Of a stretch of 64,000 bases of DNA, positions 27,372 to 34,824 are shown one piece after another (position 1 is the first letter of the stretch; each line of letters begins with the position of its first letter). The DNA lies in NCBI GenBank assembly GCA_028279705.1, contig JANQNF010000012.1, positions 32,163-96,162 of the forward strand, in the 5' to 3' direction. The notes below the pieces were generated by a model that was given only the letters and a program-made list of their open reading frames with translations, made no database searches and was not told the origin of the DNA. Source of the DNA: an archaeon. GTDB lineage: Archaea > Aenigmatarchaeota > Aenigmatarchaeia > QMZP01 > JAFGSV01. Both the position numbers and the translations under genes were made by a program.

Positions 27372-30300
27372 ATGAGCATAGCAGAAGAGATGGGAAAGAA
27401 GCAAAGGGCCATTTCAGTATCAGAATTCTTCGAAAAGAACAGGCACCTTCTCGGTTACGACAACAAGGCCAAGGCAATGCTCATAATAGTCAAGGAGGCA
27501 GTCGATAACGGCCTTGATGCCTGTGAGGAGGCGCACATACTTCCAGAGATATATGTCGGCATAAAGGAGCTGAGTGAAGAAAAGTACGAGATAAAGATAA
27601 GGGACAACGGCCCGGGAATAGTAAAGGAGCAGGTCCCGAAGATTTTCGGCTCACTCCTCTACGGAAGCAAGTTCCATAGGCTGAAGCAATCACTTACTCA
27701 CGACGAGCCGATAATTGTTATGTATGACGGTAAGGTAAAGATAGTGCCGATAGGAGAATTTGTCGGTAGTTTCCTGAATGATAATGAAGAAGTTGCCAAT
27801 GTCACGGATTCTGACATCTTTGCACCATCATTTGATTGGAATGAATATAAGATGAAGTACAGAAAGGTGAGTCATCTAATTCGTCACAAGAGAGAAAATG
27901 AGATAATAAAGATAACAACTAAAACAAACAGGGAAATAAAAGTCACCGGATGTCATAGTCTTTTTTCCTGTGGGGAAAACGGAAAAATCGAGAATGTGGA
28001 AGCAAGAAATCTGAATGTGGGGGATAGAATTGTTGTTCCTTCTAGTCTTCCGAGCGCTGGTGATATAGAATCTATAAGTATACTGGATTATTTGAGCGGT
28101 CAAGACGTTAACAATAACTGGATGTATGTCTATGGAATAGAAGAACATGTCAAGAAAATATTAGAAAAATCAAAGATTGTTCACAAAATGTCTGGAGGTA
28201 AGAAACGAAAGTTTCATAGGGTAAAATGTAAAAACGGCTTTATCGACATAGTGGACGAAAAAGTAAAATATTACAAGTCTTCAGGATTTTTACCTCTTTC
28301 CGATTTGTTAAGAATAGACTTAGGGAGAATTGACGGTTTTATACAGACCTACCACCACGGAAATAAGACGAGAATACCGACAGAATGGAATCTTACGGAA
28401 TCATTGATGCGTTTCATGGGACTATTTGTGGCAGAGGGGCATGTCGATAGAAGGCAGATAGGATTTACATTCGGAAAGCATGAAGATTATCTGGTTGATG
28501 AAATATGTACTACGGCAAGAAACTTGGGTGCGAGTGTAACTGTTGAACCAAGGGAACGCTCTATAAGAGTGAAGGTTTTCGGGGGTGTGCTTCCAATACT
28601 TATGGAGAAGTGGTGCGGGAGGGGCGCAAGAAACAAAAGAGTGCCTGAATTTGTATTCAGAACGACACATACGCTAAGGCAGCACTTTTTGGATGGTCTC
28701 TATCTTGGCGATGGTCATAAAGTGAAAGGAAGAAATTCTCTAATGCTGAATACAACGAGCAAGAATCTTGCGAACGATGTCACATATCTCTGGTCGATGC
28801 AGGGCGTATTGTCAAGTGTCGATCGAAAGATGAACAAGAATAACATCGTCGGGAAAAAGAGTATAAGCTATCATGTGACAATCTATGGAAGTGATCTAGA
28901 AAAATCCTATGTTTTCTCTCCGACAAGTGAGATCAGGACGAAAAGAAACGCGTTGCAGTGTATGACGCGTTCCGATCTTTGCCAATTGGAGATAAAAAGT
29001 ATAGAAAGGATTGATGAAGGTTTTGAAAACGTTTATGACATTTCCGTCCCTGGCTGTGAAAATTTCGTTGGTGGTAGTGGAGGTTTTTGTGTGCACAACA
29101 CGCGCGGACAGCAGGGACTGGGTATTTCGTGCGCTGTCCTTTATTCGCAGCTGACGACAGGCTCGCCGACAATGATAAGGACCAGTACAGGTGACGGGAA
29201 GACGCACATTTATCAGCTCAGAATTGACGTCGGGAAGAACAAACCCGTCGTCATGGAGACGAACGTCGAGGAAGGTGAACCGTGGCACGGCACAGAAGTC
29301 ACCTTTGTCGCCGAGTCCACTTACAGGGAGAACAAGCAGTCTGTGCTTGAGTACATAAAGCAGACAGCAATTTCCAATCCTTATACTGACATAATATTCG
29401 ATTCCCCTAACGGCAGGATGGAATTCAAGCGGGGAGTGGACCACCTCCCCCCGGAGCCAAAGGAAATAATGCCCCATCTTGAAGGGGTTGAACTCGGTGT
29501 TCTCATGCGCATGCTGGCAAACACCAGTGCAAGGACCCTGCACTCCTTCCTGACGACTGAATTCAGCAGGCTCGGAAAGCAGAGCGCAAACGAGATTCTC
29601 ATAAAAGCTGGTATAACAAAGGAAGTCGGCGGGCAGCTGATACCAGACACCAAGCTACGGCCGGGAAGGGTCACTGATGAACAGGCAAGAAAGATTATAG
29701 ATGCAGTAAAACACGTTAGACTCCTGCGTCCGCCTACAGACTGCCTATCACCTCTTGGGTCAAGCCTTGTGGATTCTGGTCTCATGAAGGAACTCAACCC
29801 GGAATTCGTGGCTTCTGTCACGAGGCCCCCTGAAGTCTACCGTGGCTGGCCATTCCAGATAGAAGTCGGGCTTGGATTCGGCGGTTCCATACAGTCGTTC
29901 AACCTTTTGAGGTTTGCAAACCGTGTGCCTCTCCTTTACCAGGGAGGTGTCTGTGCCATGACAAAGGCAGTGCAGGAAACGGACTGGAGGAGATACGGCA
30001 TGGAAGTAAACAGGGGAAACATCGAGGAGCCGCTGGTAGTTTTCGTCCACATATCGTCCGTCTGGGTACCGTTCACCTCAGAATCCAAGGAGGCAATAGC
30101 AAACTACGACGTCATAATCAAAGAGATAAAGCTCGCCCTTCAGGAATGCTCTCGCAAGCTGTCCATATGGCTTTCCGGCAAGAGGAAGAAGGCCATGCTT
30201 TCAAAGAAGAAATCCATATTTGAGAGGTATGCAGCAGAGACTGCCCACGCGCTTAGCATAATGACAGACATGTCAAAGGAAGAAATCGAACGTTCAATAA

Positions 30301-30452
30301 TAGGCATGATAAATGAAAAATGGGAGGAATTGAATGGAGGAGAATCAGAACAAGTCGAAGAGGAAGATCCAGAATCTGGGAAAGGAAGTGGTGAACCAGC
30401 TTCAGAAGAAGGAAAACCCGAGCATATCCTTACCAGTAAGGAGTCTTTCTAA
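27372..30452 (+). CDS. top6B: DNA topoisomerase VI subunit B containing an intein
   Basis: The reading frame has 1,026 codons. Removal of the 470-residue intein leaves about 556 residues, normal for the short form of Top6B. The GHKL ATPase motifs are present: EAVDNGLDAC at about residues 42-51, RDNGPGI, and RGQQGLGIS, the glycine-rich ATP-lid motif directly after the intein. Top6B binds ATP and, with Top6A, makes a heterotetramer that passes DNA through double-strand breaks. I chose ATG 27372 over the in-frame GTG at 27363. The acidic C-terminal tail (about 40 residues) is read through the start of top6A, with which it overlaps by 119 nt in another frame. An ATTATTAAAAATAATAA stretch upstream may contain the promoter. 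Confidence 0.95.
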   Translation: MSIAEEMGKKQRAISVSEFFEKNRHLLGYDNKAKAMLIIVKEAVDNGLDACEEAHILPEIYVGIKELSEEKYEIKIRDNGPGIVKEQVPKIFGSLLYGSKFHRLKQSLTHDEPIIVMYDGKVKIVPIGEFVGSFLNDNEEVANVTDSDIFAPSFDWNEYKMKYRKVSHLIRHKRENEIIKITTKTNREIKVTGCHSLFSCGENGKIENVEARNLNVGDRIVVPSSLPSAGDIESISILDYLSGQDVNNNWMYVYGIEEHVKKILEKSKIVHKMSGGKKRKFHRVKCKNGFIDIVDEKVKYYKSSGFLPLSDLLRIDLGRIDGFIQTYHHGNKTRIPTEWNLTESLMRFMGLFVAEGHVDRRQIGFTFGKHEDYLVDEICTTARNLGASVTVEPRERSIRVKVFGGVLPILMEKWCGRGARNKRVPEFVFRTTHTLRQHFLDGLYLGDGHKVKGRNSLMLNTTSKNLANDVTYLWSMQGVLSSVDRKMNKNNIVGKKSISYHVTIYGSDLEKSYVFSPTSEIRTKRNALQCMTRSDLCQLEIKSIERIDEGFENVYDISVPGCENFVGGSGGFCVHNTRGQQGLGISCAVLYSQLTTGSPTMIRTSTGDGKTHIYQLRIDVGKNKPVVMETNVEEGEPWHGTEVTFVAESTYRENKQSVLEYIKQTAISNPYTDIIFDSPNGRMEFKRGVDHLPPEPKEIMPHLEGVELGVLMRMLANTSARTLHSFLTTEFSRLGKQSANEILIKAGITKEVGGQLIPDTKLRPGRVTDEQARKIIDAVKHVRLLRPPTDCLSPLGSSLVDSGLMKELNPEFVASVTRPPEVYRGWPFQIEVGLGFGGSIQSFNLLRFANRVPLLYQGGVCAMTKAVQETDWRRYGMEVNRGNIEEPLVVFVHISSVWVPFTSESKEAIANYDVIIKEIKLALQECSRKLSIWLSGKRKKAMLSKKKSIFERYAAETAHALSIMTDMSKEEIERSIIGMINEKWEELNGGESEQVEEEDPESGKGSGEPASEEGKPEHILTSKESF
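27690..29099 (+). mobile_element. LAGLIDADG intein in Top6B
   Basis: In-frame insertion of 470 codons between Gln (extein KFHRLKQ) and Thr (extein TRGQQGLG). The first residue is Ser (SLTHDEPIIV) and the end is the classical His-Asn (GGFCVHN), with the required hydroxyl residue Thr at +1. The splicing block with T-x-x-H is visible as TGCH. Two LAGLIDADG endonuclease motifs are present: FMGLFVAEGHV and FLDGLYLGDGHKV, each with an acidic residue in the right place, so the homing endonuclease may be active. The segment is more AT-rich than the exteins, consistent with horizontal arrival. The splice junctions restore the uninterrupted Top6B sequence known from other archaea (KFHRLxQSRGQQGxG), except that Thr replaces Ser. 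Confidence 0.93.
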
Positions 30453-31428
30453 CATATACTTCGACCCGGTTCACAAGCTGATCAAGATAGGCGACAAGAA
30501 GAGCCAGAGGCATTACCTAAACGTTGCACACACAAGGAAGTTCATGCAGACACTCCTCGTAGCATCAGAATGCAAGAAGATAATAGAGCAGGGTGTCACA
30601 ACGAGCATCAGGGACCTGTATTACGCTCTCAAGCACACCATAGAAGGCACCAAGGAGAACACGTTTGAAGGCCAGGAAGAGAGCGACCCCGTTCTTGAGG
30701 ACCTGGAATCGGCACTTAACCTTCTAAGAGAAGAACTCCATCTCAAGGCTGACCGGAAGGGATACATGGCAGGAAACATCATGATTGAGGACTCTGGTGA
30801 CAGGATAAACTGTGCAAAGATGGGCTCGTCCGGATGGGCAATACCAAGTGACGTTGAGCCTGAAATGATAAAGTTCGTCGAGAACAATGCCAAGTTCGTC
30901 GTGCTCATAGAGAAAGACGCCGTATGGCAGCGTCTGAATGAGGACAAGTTCTGGCAGAAGCAGAACTGCCTGATAATAACCGGAAAGGGTCAGCCTGCAA
31001 GGGGCTGCAGGCGACTCATAAACAGGCTCCACAAGGAACTCGGGCTTCCCATTTATGTGCTGGCAGACGCAGACCCGTGGGGATACTACATCTACTCTGT
31101 CATCAAGCAGGGCTCCATAAACCTATCATTCCTTTCAGACAGGCTCGGTACGCCTGATGCAAAGTTCATAGGACTGACCACAAAGGATGCCATCGAATAC
31201 GGTATATCAAATAACGTCACGATCAAGCTCAACAAGGGCGACCAGAAGAGGATAAAGGAGATGATAAAGTATGTCTGGTTCAAGCCCAAGGAGTGGCAGC
31301 AAGAGCTCAAGCGCATGCTCAAGGCGGGCTACAAACTGGAACTTGAGGCCCTTTCATCAAAAGGTATAAGATTCATTTCTGAGAAGTACCTTCCAGACAA
31401 GATAAGAAAGCAGGACTTCCTTCCATGA
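30334..31428 (+). CDS. top6A: DNA topoisomerase VI subunit A (Spo11-like)
   Basis: 364 residues. The 5Y-CAP domain carries TSIRDLYYALK with the catalytic tyrosine pair at residues 96-97. The Toprim domain shows the DxD metal site as LADADPWGYY. Other conserved stretches are PVRSLSNIYFD near residue 34 and NCLIITGKGQP. It forms the DNA-cleaving half of Topo VI with Top6B. The ATG at 30334 is the only upstream Met in frame before residue 71, and homology extends into this N-terminal part (NPSISLPVRSLSN), so the 119-nt overlap with top6B appears genuine. Confidence 0.95.
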   Translation: MEENQNKSKRKIQNLGKEVVNQLQKKENPSISLPVRSLSNIYFDPVHKLIKIGDKKSQRHYLNVAHTRKFMQTLLVASECKKIIEQGVTTSIRDLYYALKHTIEGTKENTFEGQEESDPVLEDLESALNLLREELHLKADRKGYMAGNIMIEDSGDRINCAKMGSSGWAIPSDVEPEMIKFVENNAKFVVLIEKDAVWQRLNEDKFWQKQNCLIITGKGQPARGCRRLINRLHKELGLPIYVLADADPWGYYIYSVIKQGSINLSFLSDRLGTPDAKFIGLTTKDAIEYGISNNVTIKLNKGDQKRIKEMIKYVWFKPKEWQQELKRMLKAGYKLELEALSSKGIRFISEKYLPDKIRKQDFLP

Positions 31429-31463
31429 ATATTTAAAAAACGAACAGTGTTATAATACTACGA

Positions 31464-31555
31464 GCCCCGGTAGCTCAGCGGTTAGAGCGCCCGATTCCTC
31501 AGGGAAGGCGAAGCTGTTAACCGGTAGGTCGAAGGTTCAAATCCTTCTCGGGGCG
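31464..31555 (+). tRNA. tRNA-Asn(GTT) with a 19-nt intron
   Basis: The acceptor GCCCCGG pairs with TCGGGGC, the discriminator is G, and no CCA is encoded. The D arm is GCTC/GAGC and the T arm GAAGG-TTCAAAT-CCTTC. The anticodon loop is CTGTTAA, giving GTT. The anticodon stem becomes complete only after removing 31494-31512. The mature length is 73 nt, with one C-U mismatch at 27-43. A TATTTAAAAAAC box at about 31430-31441 lies at the usual distance upstream. The 3' end (from 31537) overlaps the last codons of a convergent LAGLIDADG gene. Confidence 0.92.
31494..31512 (+). other. tRNA-Asn intron at position 30/31 with bulge-helix-bulge
   Basis: The precursor folds as a strict bulge-helix-bulge. 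The central helix is CGCC with GGCG, the 3-nt bulges are CG|A and AA|G, and the inner helix is TTCC-GGAA capped by a TCAG loop. Cutting after the second base of each bulge excises 19 nt and joins G30 to G31. The site lies inside the anticodon stem, not at the canonical 37/38. Confidence 0.88.
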
Positions 31556-32241
31556 CTAATTATTTTATTCAATTTTCTTTTATGCTTGGGGTTACTGCTT
31601 CCTATCAGTTTAATCCATTCATATGCATTTTTCCTACCTCTTACAGAAATTCTGTTTACATTTTTCCATTTACCGTTTTCCTTTCTTGATATCCAAACAC
31701 TGGAATCTATTTTGAGTATGTTATCTAGAAGATATTTTATCTGGTCTATCAGAAGCTTTGATGTAGATGAAATTTCGATTCTTGGGTATAGACCGGAAGG
31801 TTTTGGCTCGAGATAAACACAACCATCAGTGTCGAATATACCTCTAAGACACGACGCCGCAAATTTTTTATCATTTATCATAATTTCGGGTATTGTTAAA
31901 TCACCTTTATTTCCAAGAGGTAAACCGATTATTTCATGTTTGAAAGTAATGAGAGATGTTGACGATTTCTGGAAACCGACTACATCTGGCCATTTCCTTA
32001 TTTTCACATTAATGTTGTATAAGTCGCGATAAATGGAAACGACATGATTGTTGTAATATTCACAATCGTCTGTTTTATGACCTCTTAGGGAAAATAGACA
32101 TTTCCCACTGTAAATATTCATACTTCCATCTCCTATATGCATACCGATTTCTTCAGCGAGTTTTTCGCACATTTGAGTTGGAATTTTAATAGAGTTTCTT
32201 CTATCATTCTCACTAAATTTCACGCAAGATAAATCGAACAT
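31537..32241 (-). CDS. Free-standing LAGLIDADG homing endonuclease
   Basis: 234 residues. Two dodecapeptide motifs are visible, LAEEIGMHIGDGSM and CLRGIFDTDGCVY, each with the catalytic acidic residue, spaced as in single-chain LAGLIDADG enzymes. No intein splicing blocks flank it, so it is a stand-alone endonuclease or maturase-like gene. Its last codons and TGA stop lie inside the T arm of tRNA-Asn on the other strand. The gene is much more AT-rich than its surroundings and sits between two intron-containing tRNA genes, so it is probably a recently mobile element. Its target is unknown; a tRNA gene is a reasonable guess. Confidence 0.88.
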   Translation of the reverse strand: MFDLSCVKFSENDRRNSIKIPTQMCEKLAEEIGMHIGDGSMNIYSGKCLFSLRGHKTDDCEYYNNHVVSIYRDLYNINVKIRKWPDVVGFQKSSTSLITFKHEIIGLPLGNKGDLTIPEIMINDKKFAASCLRGIFDTDGCVYLEPKPSGLYPRIEISSTSKLLIDQIKYLLDNILKIDSSVWISRKENGKWKNVNRISVRGRKNAYEWIKLIGSSNPKHKRKLNKIISAPRRI

Positions 32242-32294
32242 GATATATACTTTTATATATAAATTTATTTATATATAGCATCTAAAAAGAAATA
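32242..32294. promoter_or_regulatory. Shared divergent promoter of the homing endonuclease and AbrB-like genes
   Basis: A 53-nt, almost pure A/T gap with several TATATA and TTTATA runs readable on both strands. TATA-like boxes fall about 25-31 nt from both start codons, so both genes probably have leaderless transcripts. The small AbrB-like protein could bind here; that is inference. Confidence 0.5.
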
Positions 32295-32435
32295 ATGAAA
32301 TTGATAAGACTGGGAAAAAGCTTCGCTTTAGTGATACCAAAACAAATAGTTCGTGCGCTGAAAATCGAAAATAGTGAATTCGAGGTTGAAATAGGGGATA
32401 AAAGCACAATAATTTTAAAAGTTAAAGAGCAATAA
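32295..32435 (+). CDS. AbrB/SpoVT-like DNA-binding mini-protein, 46 residues
   Basis: The ORF encodes MKLIRLGKSFALVIPKQIV, then a short acidic strand region ending in KVKEQ. The pattern of a basic strand, VIPKxIVxxL and a Gly-Asp turn is that of the swapped-hairpin AbrB/MazE fold found in archaeal regulators and antitoxins. It is divergent from the LAGLIDADG gene across a 53-nt promoter and 26 nt upstream of tRNA-Phe. No toxin gene is adjacent, so autoregulation or repression of the endonuclease is more likely than a toxin-antitoxin pair. It is AT-rich like the endonuclease gene and probably part of the same insertion. Confidence 0.75.
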   Translation: MKLIRLGKSFALVIPKQIVRALKIENSEFEVEIGDKSTIILKVKEQ

Positions 32436-32460
32436 ACGATAAGAGCAATAAATATTGTTA

Positions 32461-32562
32461 GGGAACGTAGCTCAGCCCGGGAGATATGGGTACGAAAGTC
32501 CTATACCCGTAAGCACTCGACTGAAGATCGAGCTGTCGGGGGTTCAAATCCCTCCGTTCCCA
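32461..32562 (+). tRNA. tRNA-Phe(GAA) with a 28-nt intron in the D arm
   Basis: The acceptor GGGAACG pairs with CGTTCCC, the discriminator is A, and no CCA is encoded. The anticodon arm is CTCGA-CTGAAGA-TCGAG, giving GAA. The T arm is GGGGG-TTCAAAT-CCCTC. The D stem GCTC/GAGC forms only when 32484-32511 is removed, leaving a 74-nt mature tRNA whose body strongly resembles archaeal tRNA-Phe. Confidence 0.92.
32484..32511 (+). other. tRNA-Phe intron at position 22/23 with bulge-helix-bulge
   Basis: The central helix is CGGG (exon) with CCCG (intron), the bulges are AG|A and TA|A, and the inner helix is TATGGG with CCTATA (one G-U pair) closing a 9-nt loop. Cutting after the second base of each bulge gives the conserved D stem. 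A boundary shifted by one base gives the same mature tRNA but does not fit the strict motif. Confidence 0.82.
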
Positions 32563-32585
32563 CTCATAATTTTAATGTGATGTAC

Positions 32586-33149
32586 ATGGTGGCGAAGAAG
32601 GTAGCTAAAAAGCAGGAGTCAACGAAGCCGTTAGCCGAGCTTCTCGTCAACAAAATAGTCATATCAGAAGGCTACGATGAGCTTCTGGAGAAGGCCTACG
32701 GCAAGGTCACGGGAAAGAACCTTGAACTTTCCTTCGTCGAGGCGCTCTACCTCCTCGGCACAGACAGGATAACGCTTCAGAAATCCGGCAAGGACGTTCC
32801 TTTCAACAAGCTGCTTGCTGCCGGCCTCAAACTCGACAAGAGGCTCCATGAAAGGTACGTCGTTTACTACGACCTCAGGGAGAGGGGACTTACGGTCAAG
32901 ACCGGTTTCAAGTTCGGCTGCGATTTCCGTGTCTACAAGCGCGGCGTCGGCATCAAGAAGGGACCGAAGGCCTCCGGTGAGCACACGAGATGGATAGTTT
33001 CCGTTGTTCCGGAGGACTACACTTGCTCGTTCCATGAGCTGAGCCGTGCAGTTCGCCTTGCGCACTCCATAAGGGCTAGTATGCTTTGGGCAATCGTGGA
33101 TAGTGAGAATAATGTCACTTACTACTCTATCACCAGGCACAAGCCCTAG
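32586..33149 (+). CDS. endA: tRNA-splicing endonuclease EndA with altered active site
   Basis: About 187 residues, the size of homotetramer-type archaeal EndA, with both N- and C-terminal domains. The catalytic domain is clear: VYYDLRERGLTVKTGFKFG, then FRVYKRG (catalytic Tyr, codon 32934) and GEHTRWIVS (catalytic His, codon 32982). The third catalytic residue, a Lys 31 positions after the His in SVRK, is Ala here (HSIRASML, codon 33075). The Tyr-His interval is 16 residues instead of about 10, because of a Lys-rich insert (GIKKGPKAS). It lies directly after the intron-bearing tRNA-Phe. GTGAT 4 nt upstream supports ATG 32586, but ATG 32580 and GTG 32577 are also in frame. It may be the structural partner of a second subunit encoded elsewhere. 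Confidence 0.88.
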   Translation: MVAKKVAKKQESTKPLAELLVNKIVISEGYDELLEKAYGKVTGKNLELSFVEALYLLGTDRITLQKSGKDVPFNKLLAAGLKLDKRLHERYVVYYDLRERGLTVKTGFKFGCDFRVYKRGVGIKKGPKASGEHTRWIVSVVPEDYTCSFHELSRAVRLAHSIRASMLWAIVDSENNVTYYSITRHKP

Positions 33150-33196
33150 TAGTTAATTAATAAATATTTTAATGTCATGATACATAAGGTGAGTTT

Positions 33197-33400
33197 ATGG
33201 GAAGGGTAAAAAGTACAGCAATCAAGAGTCTTGCAAGAGACATCGTTTCCGAACATGGTGATAAGTTCACTGGTAAGTTCGACAAGAACAAGGAAGTAAT
33301 AAAGAAAGTCAGGGAAATAGAGAGCAAGAAAGTCAGGAACGTGGTTGCAGGTTACATAACCAAAGAGAAAACCAGGGAAATAAAGAATGCTAAAAAGTAG
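33197..33400 (+). CDS. rps17e: Ribosomal protein S17e
   Basis: 67 residues, typical length for archaeal S17e. It starts MGRVKSTAIKSLARDIV and continues with VREIESKKVRNVVAGYIT, both diagnostic. It is a component of the small ribosomal subunit. The AGGTGA site before the ATG is well spaced. The next gene follows after 17 nt and probably shares the transcript. Confidence 0.95.
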   Translation: MGRVKSTAIKSLARDIVSEHGDKFTGKFDKNKEVIKKVREIESKKVRNVVAGYITKEKTREIKNAKK

Positions 33401-33417
33401 TTGAGGAGGCTGTTTTT

Positions 33418-33783
33418 ATGGAAGAAAATGCAGCAGGTCCAGAAATACCAAAGGAGATAGAAGGCGTAGACATAGCAATATCGGGCCTACACGGCGAGGA
33501 CGAAATGCTAAAGGACATAGTCAGAAACGAGGTAGTGCATTCGGTAAATAAGCTGAAGAAGTTTTCAGACATCGAGCGTTTAAAGGTAAACGTGAAGAAG
33601 GCCGACGCTGAAGGCAGCCGCGCAAGGTTCACAGTTCAGGTGACGGCAACAGCTGGCGGGGACTTCCATTCTGATTGCACCGAATGGGACCTTCCAAAGA
33701 CCGTCAAGTGCGCTCTTGTAAAGATTGAAAAGGCAGTGTCAAGGGAAGAAGACAGGGAAAACGTGCACGCAAGGGCACCTTAA
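33418..33783 (+). CDS. HPF/RaiA-like ribosome-associated protein (tentative)
   Basis: 121 residues with a beta-alpha-beta-beta-beta-alpha pattern. The stretch KVNVKKADAEGSRARFTVQV, then a WDLPKTVKCALVKIEKAV helix, resembles the S30AE domain of hibernation factors (xGWDLxxAxxxALDKLE). The position right after the S17e gene, with a GGAGG site, fits a ribosome-linked role. The first ~35 residues are acidic and unlike classical HPF. The assignment rests on pattern only; it could be another small RNA-binding protein. Confidence 0.5.
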   Translation: MEENAAGPEIPKEIEGVDIAISGLHGEDEMLKDIVRNEVVHSVNKLKKFSDIERLKVNVKKADAEGSRARFTVQVTATAGGDFHSDCTEWDLPKTVKCALVKIEKAVSREEDRENVHARAP

Positions 33784-34787
33784 GCAACTTCTTGGTAAAA
33801 GAAAGTTCCTGCAATTGTTTTGTTGTTGAGATTGCCATTGGCGTGGTAACTCATTTTCAGAGGTTTTCCGCAGATGCTACTGAAAGTCACTTCACATATG
33901 TAGTCGCCGTGACCGAGTTGCAGTCCACTTTCTGCATGTATTTCCATGACAGGGGCGTGGGGTCCGGACCCGTAACAGAGGTATTCAGCGTGGTTGACCT
34001 TGAGACCGTCCATGTTTATCGAGGGCATGTTACCGACGAATGGTATCTTACCGTATGGATTGATGAATATCTTTTCATTCGTTTTAAGTAGCACGAAATC
34101 ACCTTCATTCAGCGAGTATTCATCACACTGGTATATGGGTTCAAAGAAGTCTTCCAGCAGGTTCCCGTGTTTTACCAGTCTGATAACCTTGTCAGTTTCT
34201 TTTGCCCGGTAGCCTACGATTCCAGAATCGCCACCATCAGAAAGGTTAAGTGTCAGTCTTACTTTATTGCCAGCTATTTCAGGGTCACCGTAATCTTCAT
34301 CGAAGTATATGTTTGCACTATTATTCATGACATCCTCAGTACCGGCTTCCAGCAGTTTCTTTGGATCAAGTATGCAATCTTGGGGACAACCTCTGTAAAA
34401 CCTCATGTTGGCAAGCGGTTCGCCGGGAAGAATTCTTACACGGTTTTTGTAGGGATTGATTTCAACCTGAAGTTCGCCGCTGTAACCCGGCTCCAGTGCG
34501 TAATTTCCAAATCCTGCAACTTTTATGGAAGAATCCGTCTTGGCAACGCTGCTCTTGCCGTCCCCTACGGGGATTATGCCATTTGGAAGATCAAGTATCT
34601 CATTTGCAAGTAATGTGGCCGATTCGCCTGGTTTTACTTCGAGTGGATTGGCGCCGGCATAAGTAAGTTCAATTAGCGCAGCTTCGAGTCTGAGATCTTT
34701 TTTGAAATGCTGTTTTATCTTCTCCTTAAGGTGAAGATTTCCTATCTCCCAGTTTGGAAGGATGCCCGTTTCTGACAATTTCATCAT
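33780..34787 (-). CDS. Two-domain dCTP deaminase/dUTPase-fold protein (tentative)
   Basis: 335 residues. The N-terminal half (GILPNWEI, then IKVAGFGNYALEPGYSGELQ and a PGEPLANMRFYRG turn) matches the dUTPase/dCTP deaminase fold, in which a 'LxPGxxxxLxxEI' strand pair is characteristic. The C-terminal half repeats the pattern (FVLLKTNEKIFINPYGK and ESGLQLGHGDYICEVTF). The nearest known architecture is the duplicated-domain Dcd-like family (PF06559). Catalytic residues are not certain, so substrate and activity are open. It is convergent with the S17e operon, with a 4-nt overlap, and may instead use ATG 34784. Confidence 0.5.
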   Translation of the reverse strand: MMKLSETGILPNWEIGNLHLKEKIKQHFKKDLRLEAALIELTYAGANPLEVKPGESATLLANEILDLPNGIIPVGDGKSSVAKTDSSIKVAGFGNYALEPGYSGELQVEINPYKNRVRILPGEPLANMRFYRGCPQDCILDPKKLLEAGTEDVMNNSANIYFDEDYGDPEIAGNKVRLTLNLSDGGDSGIVGYRAKETDKVIRLVKHGNLLEDFFEPIYQCDEYSLNEGDFVLLKTNEKIFINPYGKIPFVGNMPSINMDGLKVNHAEYLCYGSGPHAPVMEIHAESGLQLGHGDYICEVTFSSICGKPLKMSYHANGNLNNKTIAGTFFYQEVA

Positions 34788-34824
34788 ATTAGTAAAAGCA
34801 GAAATTTTTTAATGGTTACTATGG

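Noticed and set aside
28896..29543. A 215-codon minus-strand frame across the intein-extein junction of top6B
   Set aside because: It is antisense to strongly conserved Top6B and intein sequence, with no motif of its own.
32295..32435. The AbrB-like protein as the antitoxin of a toxin-antitoxin pair
   Set aside because: No PIN, MazF or RelE-like gene is adjacent; the only neighbour is the homing endonuclease.
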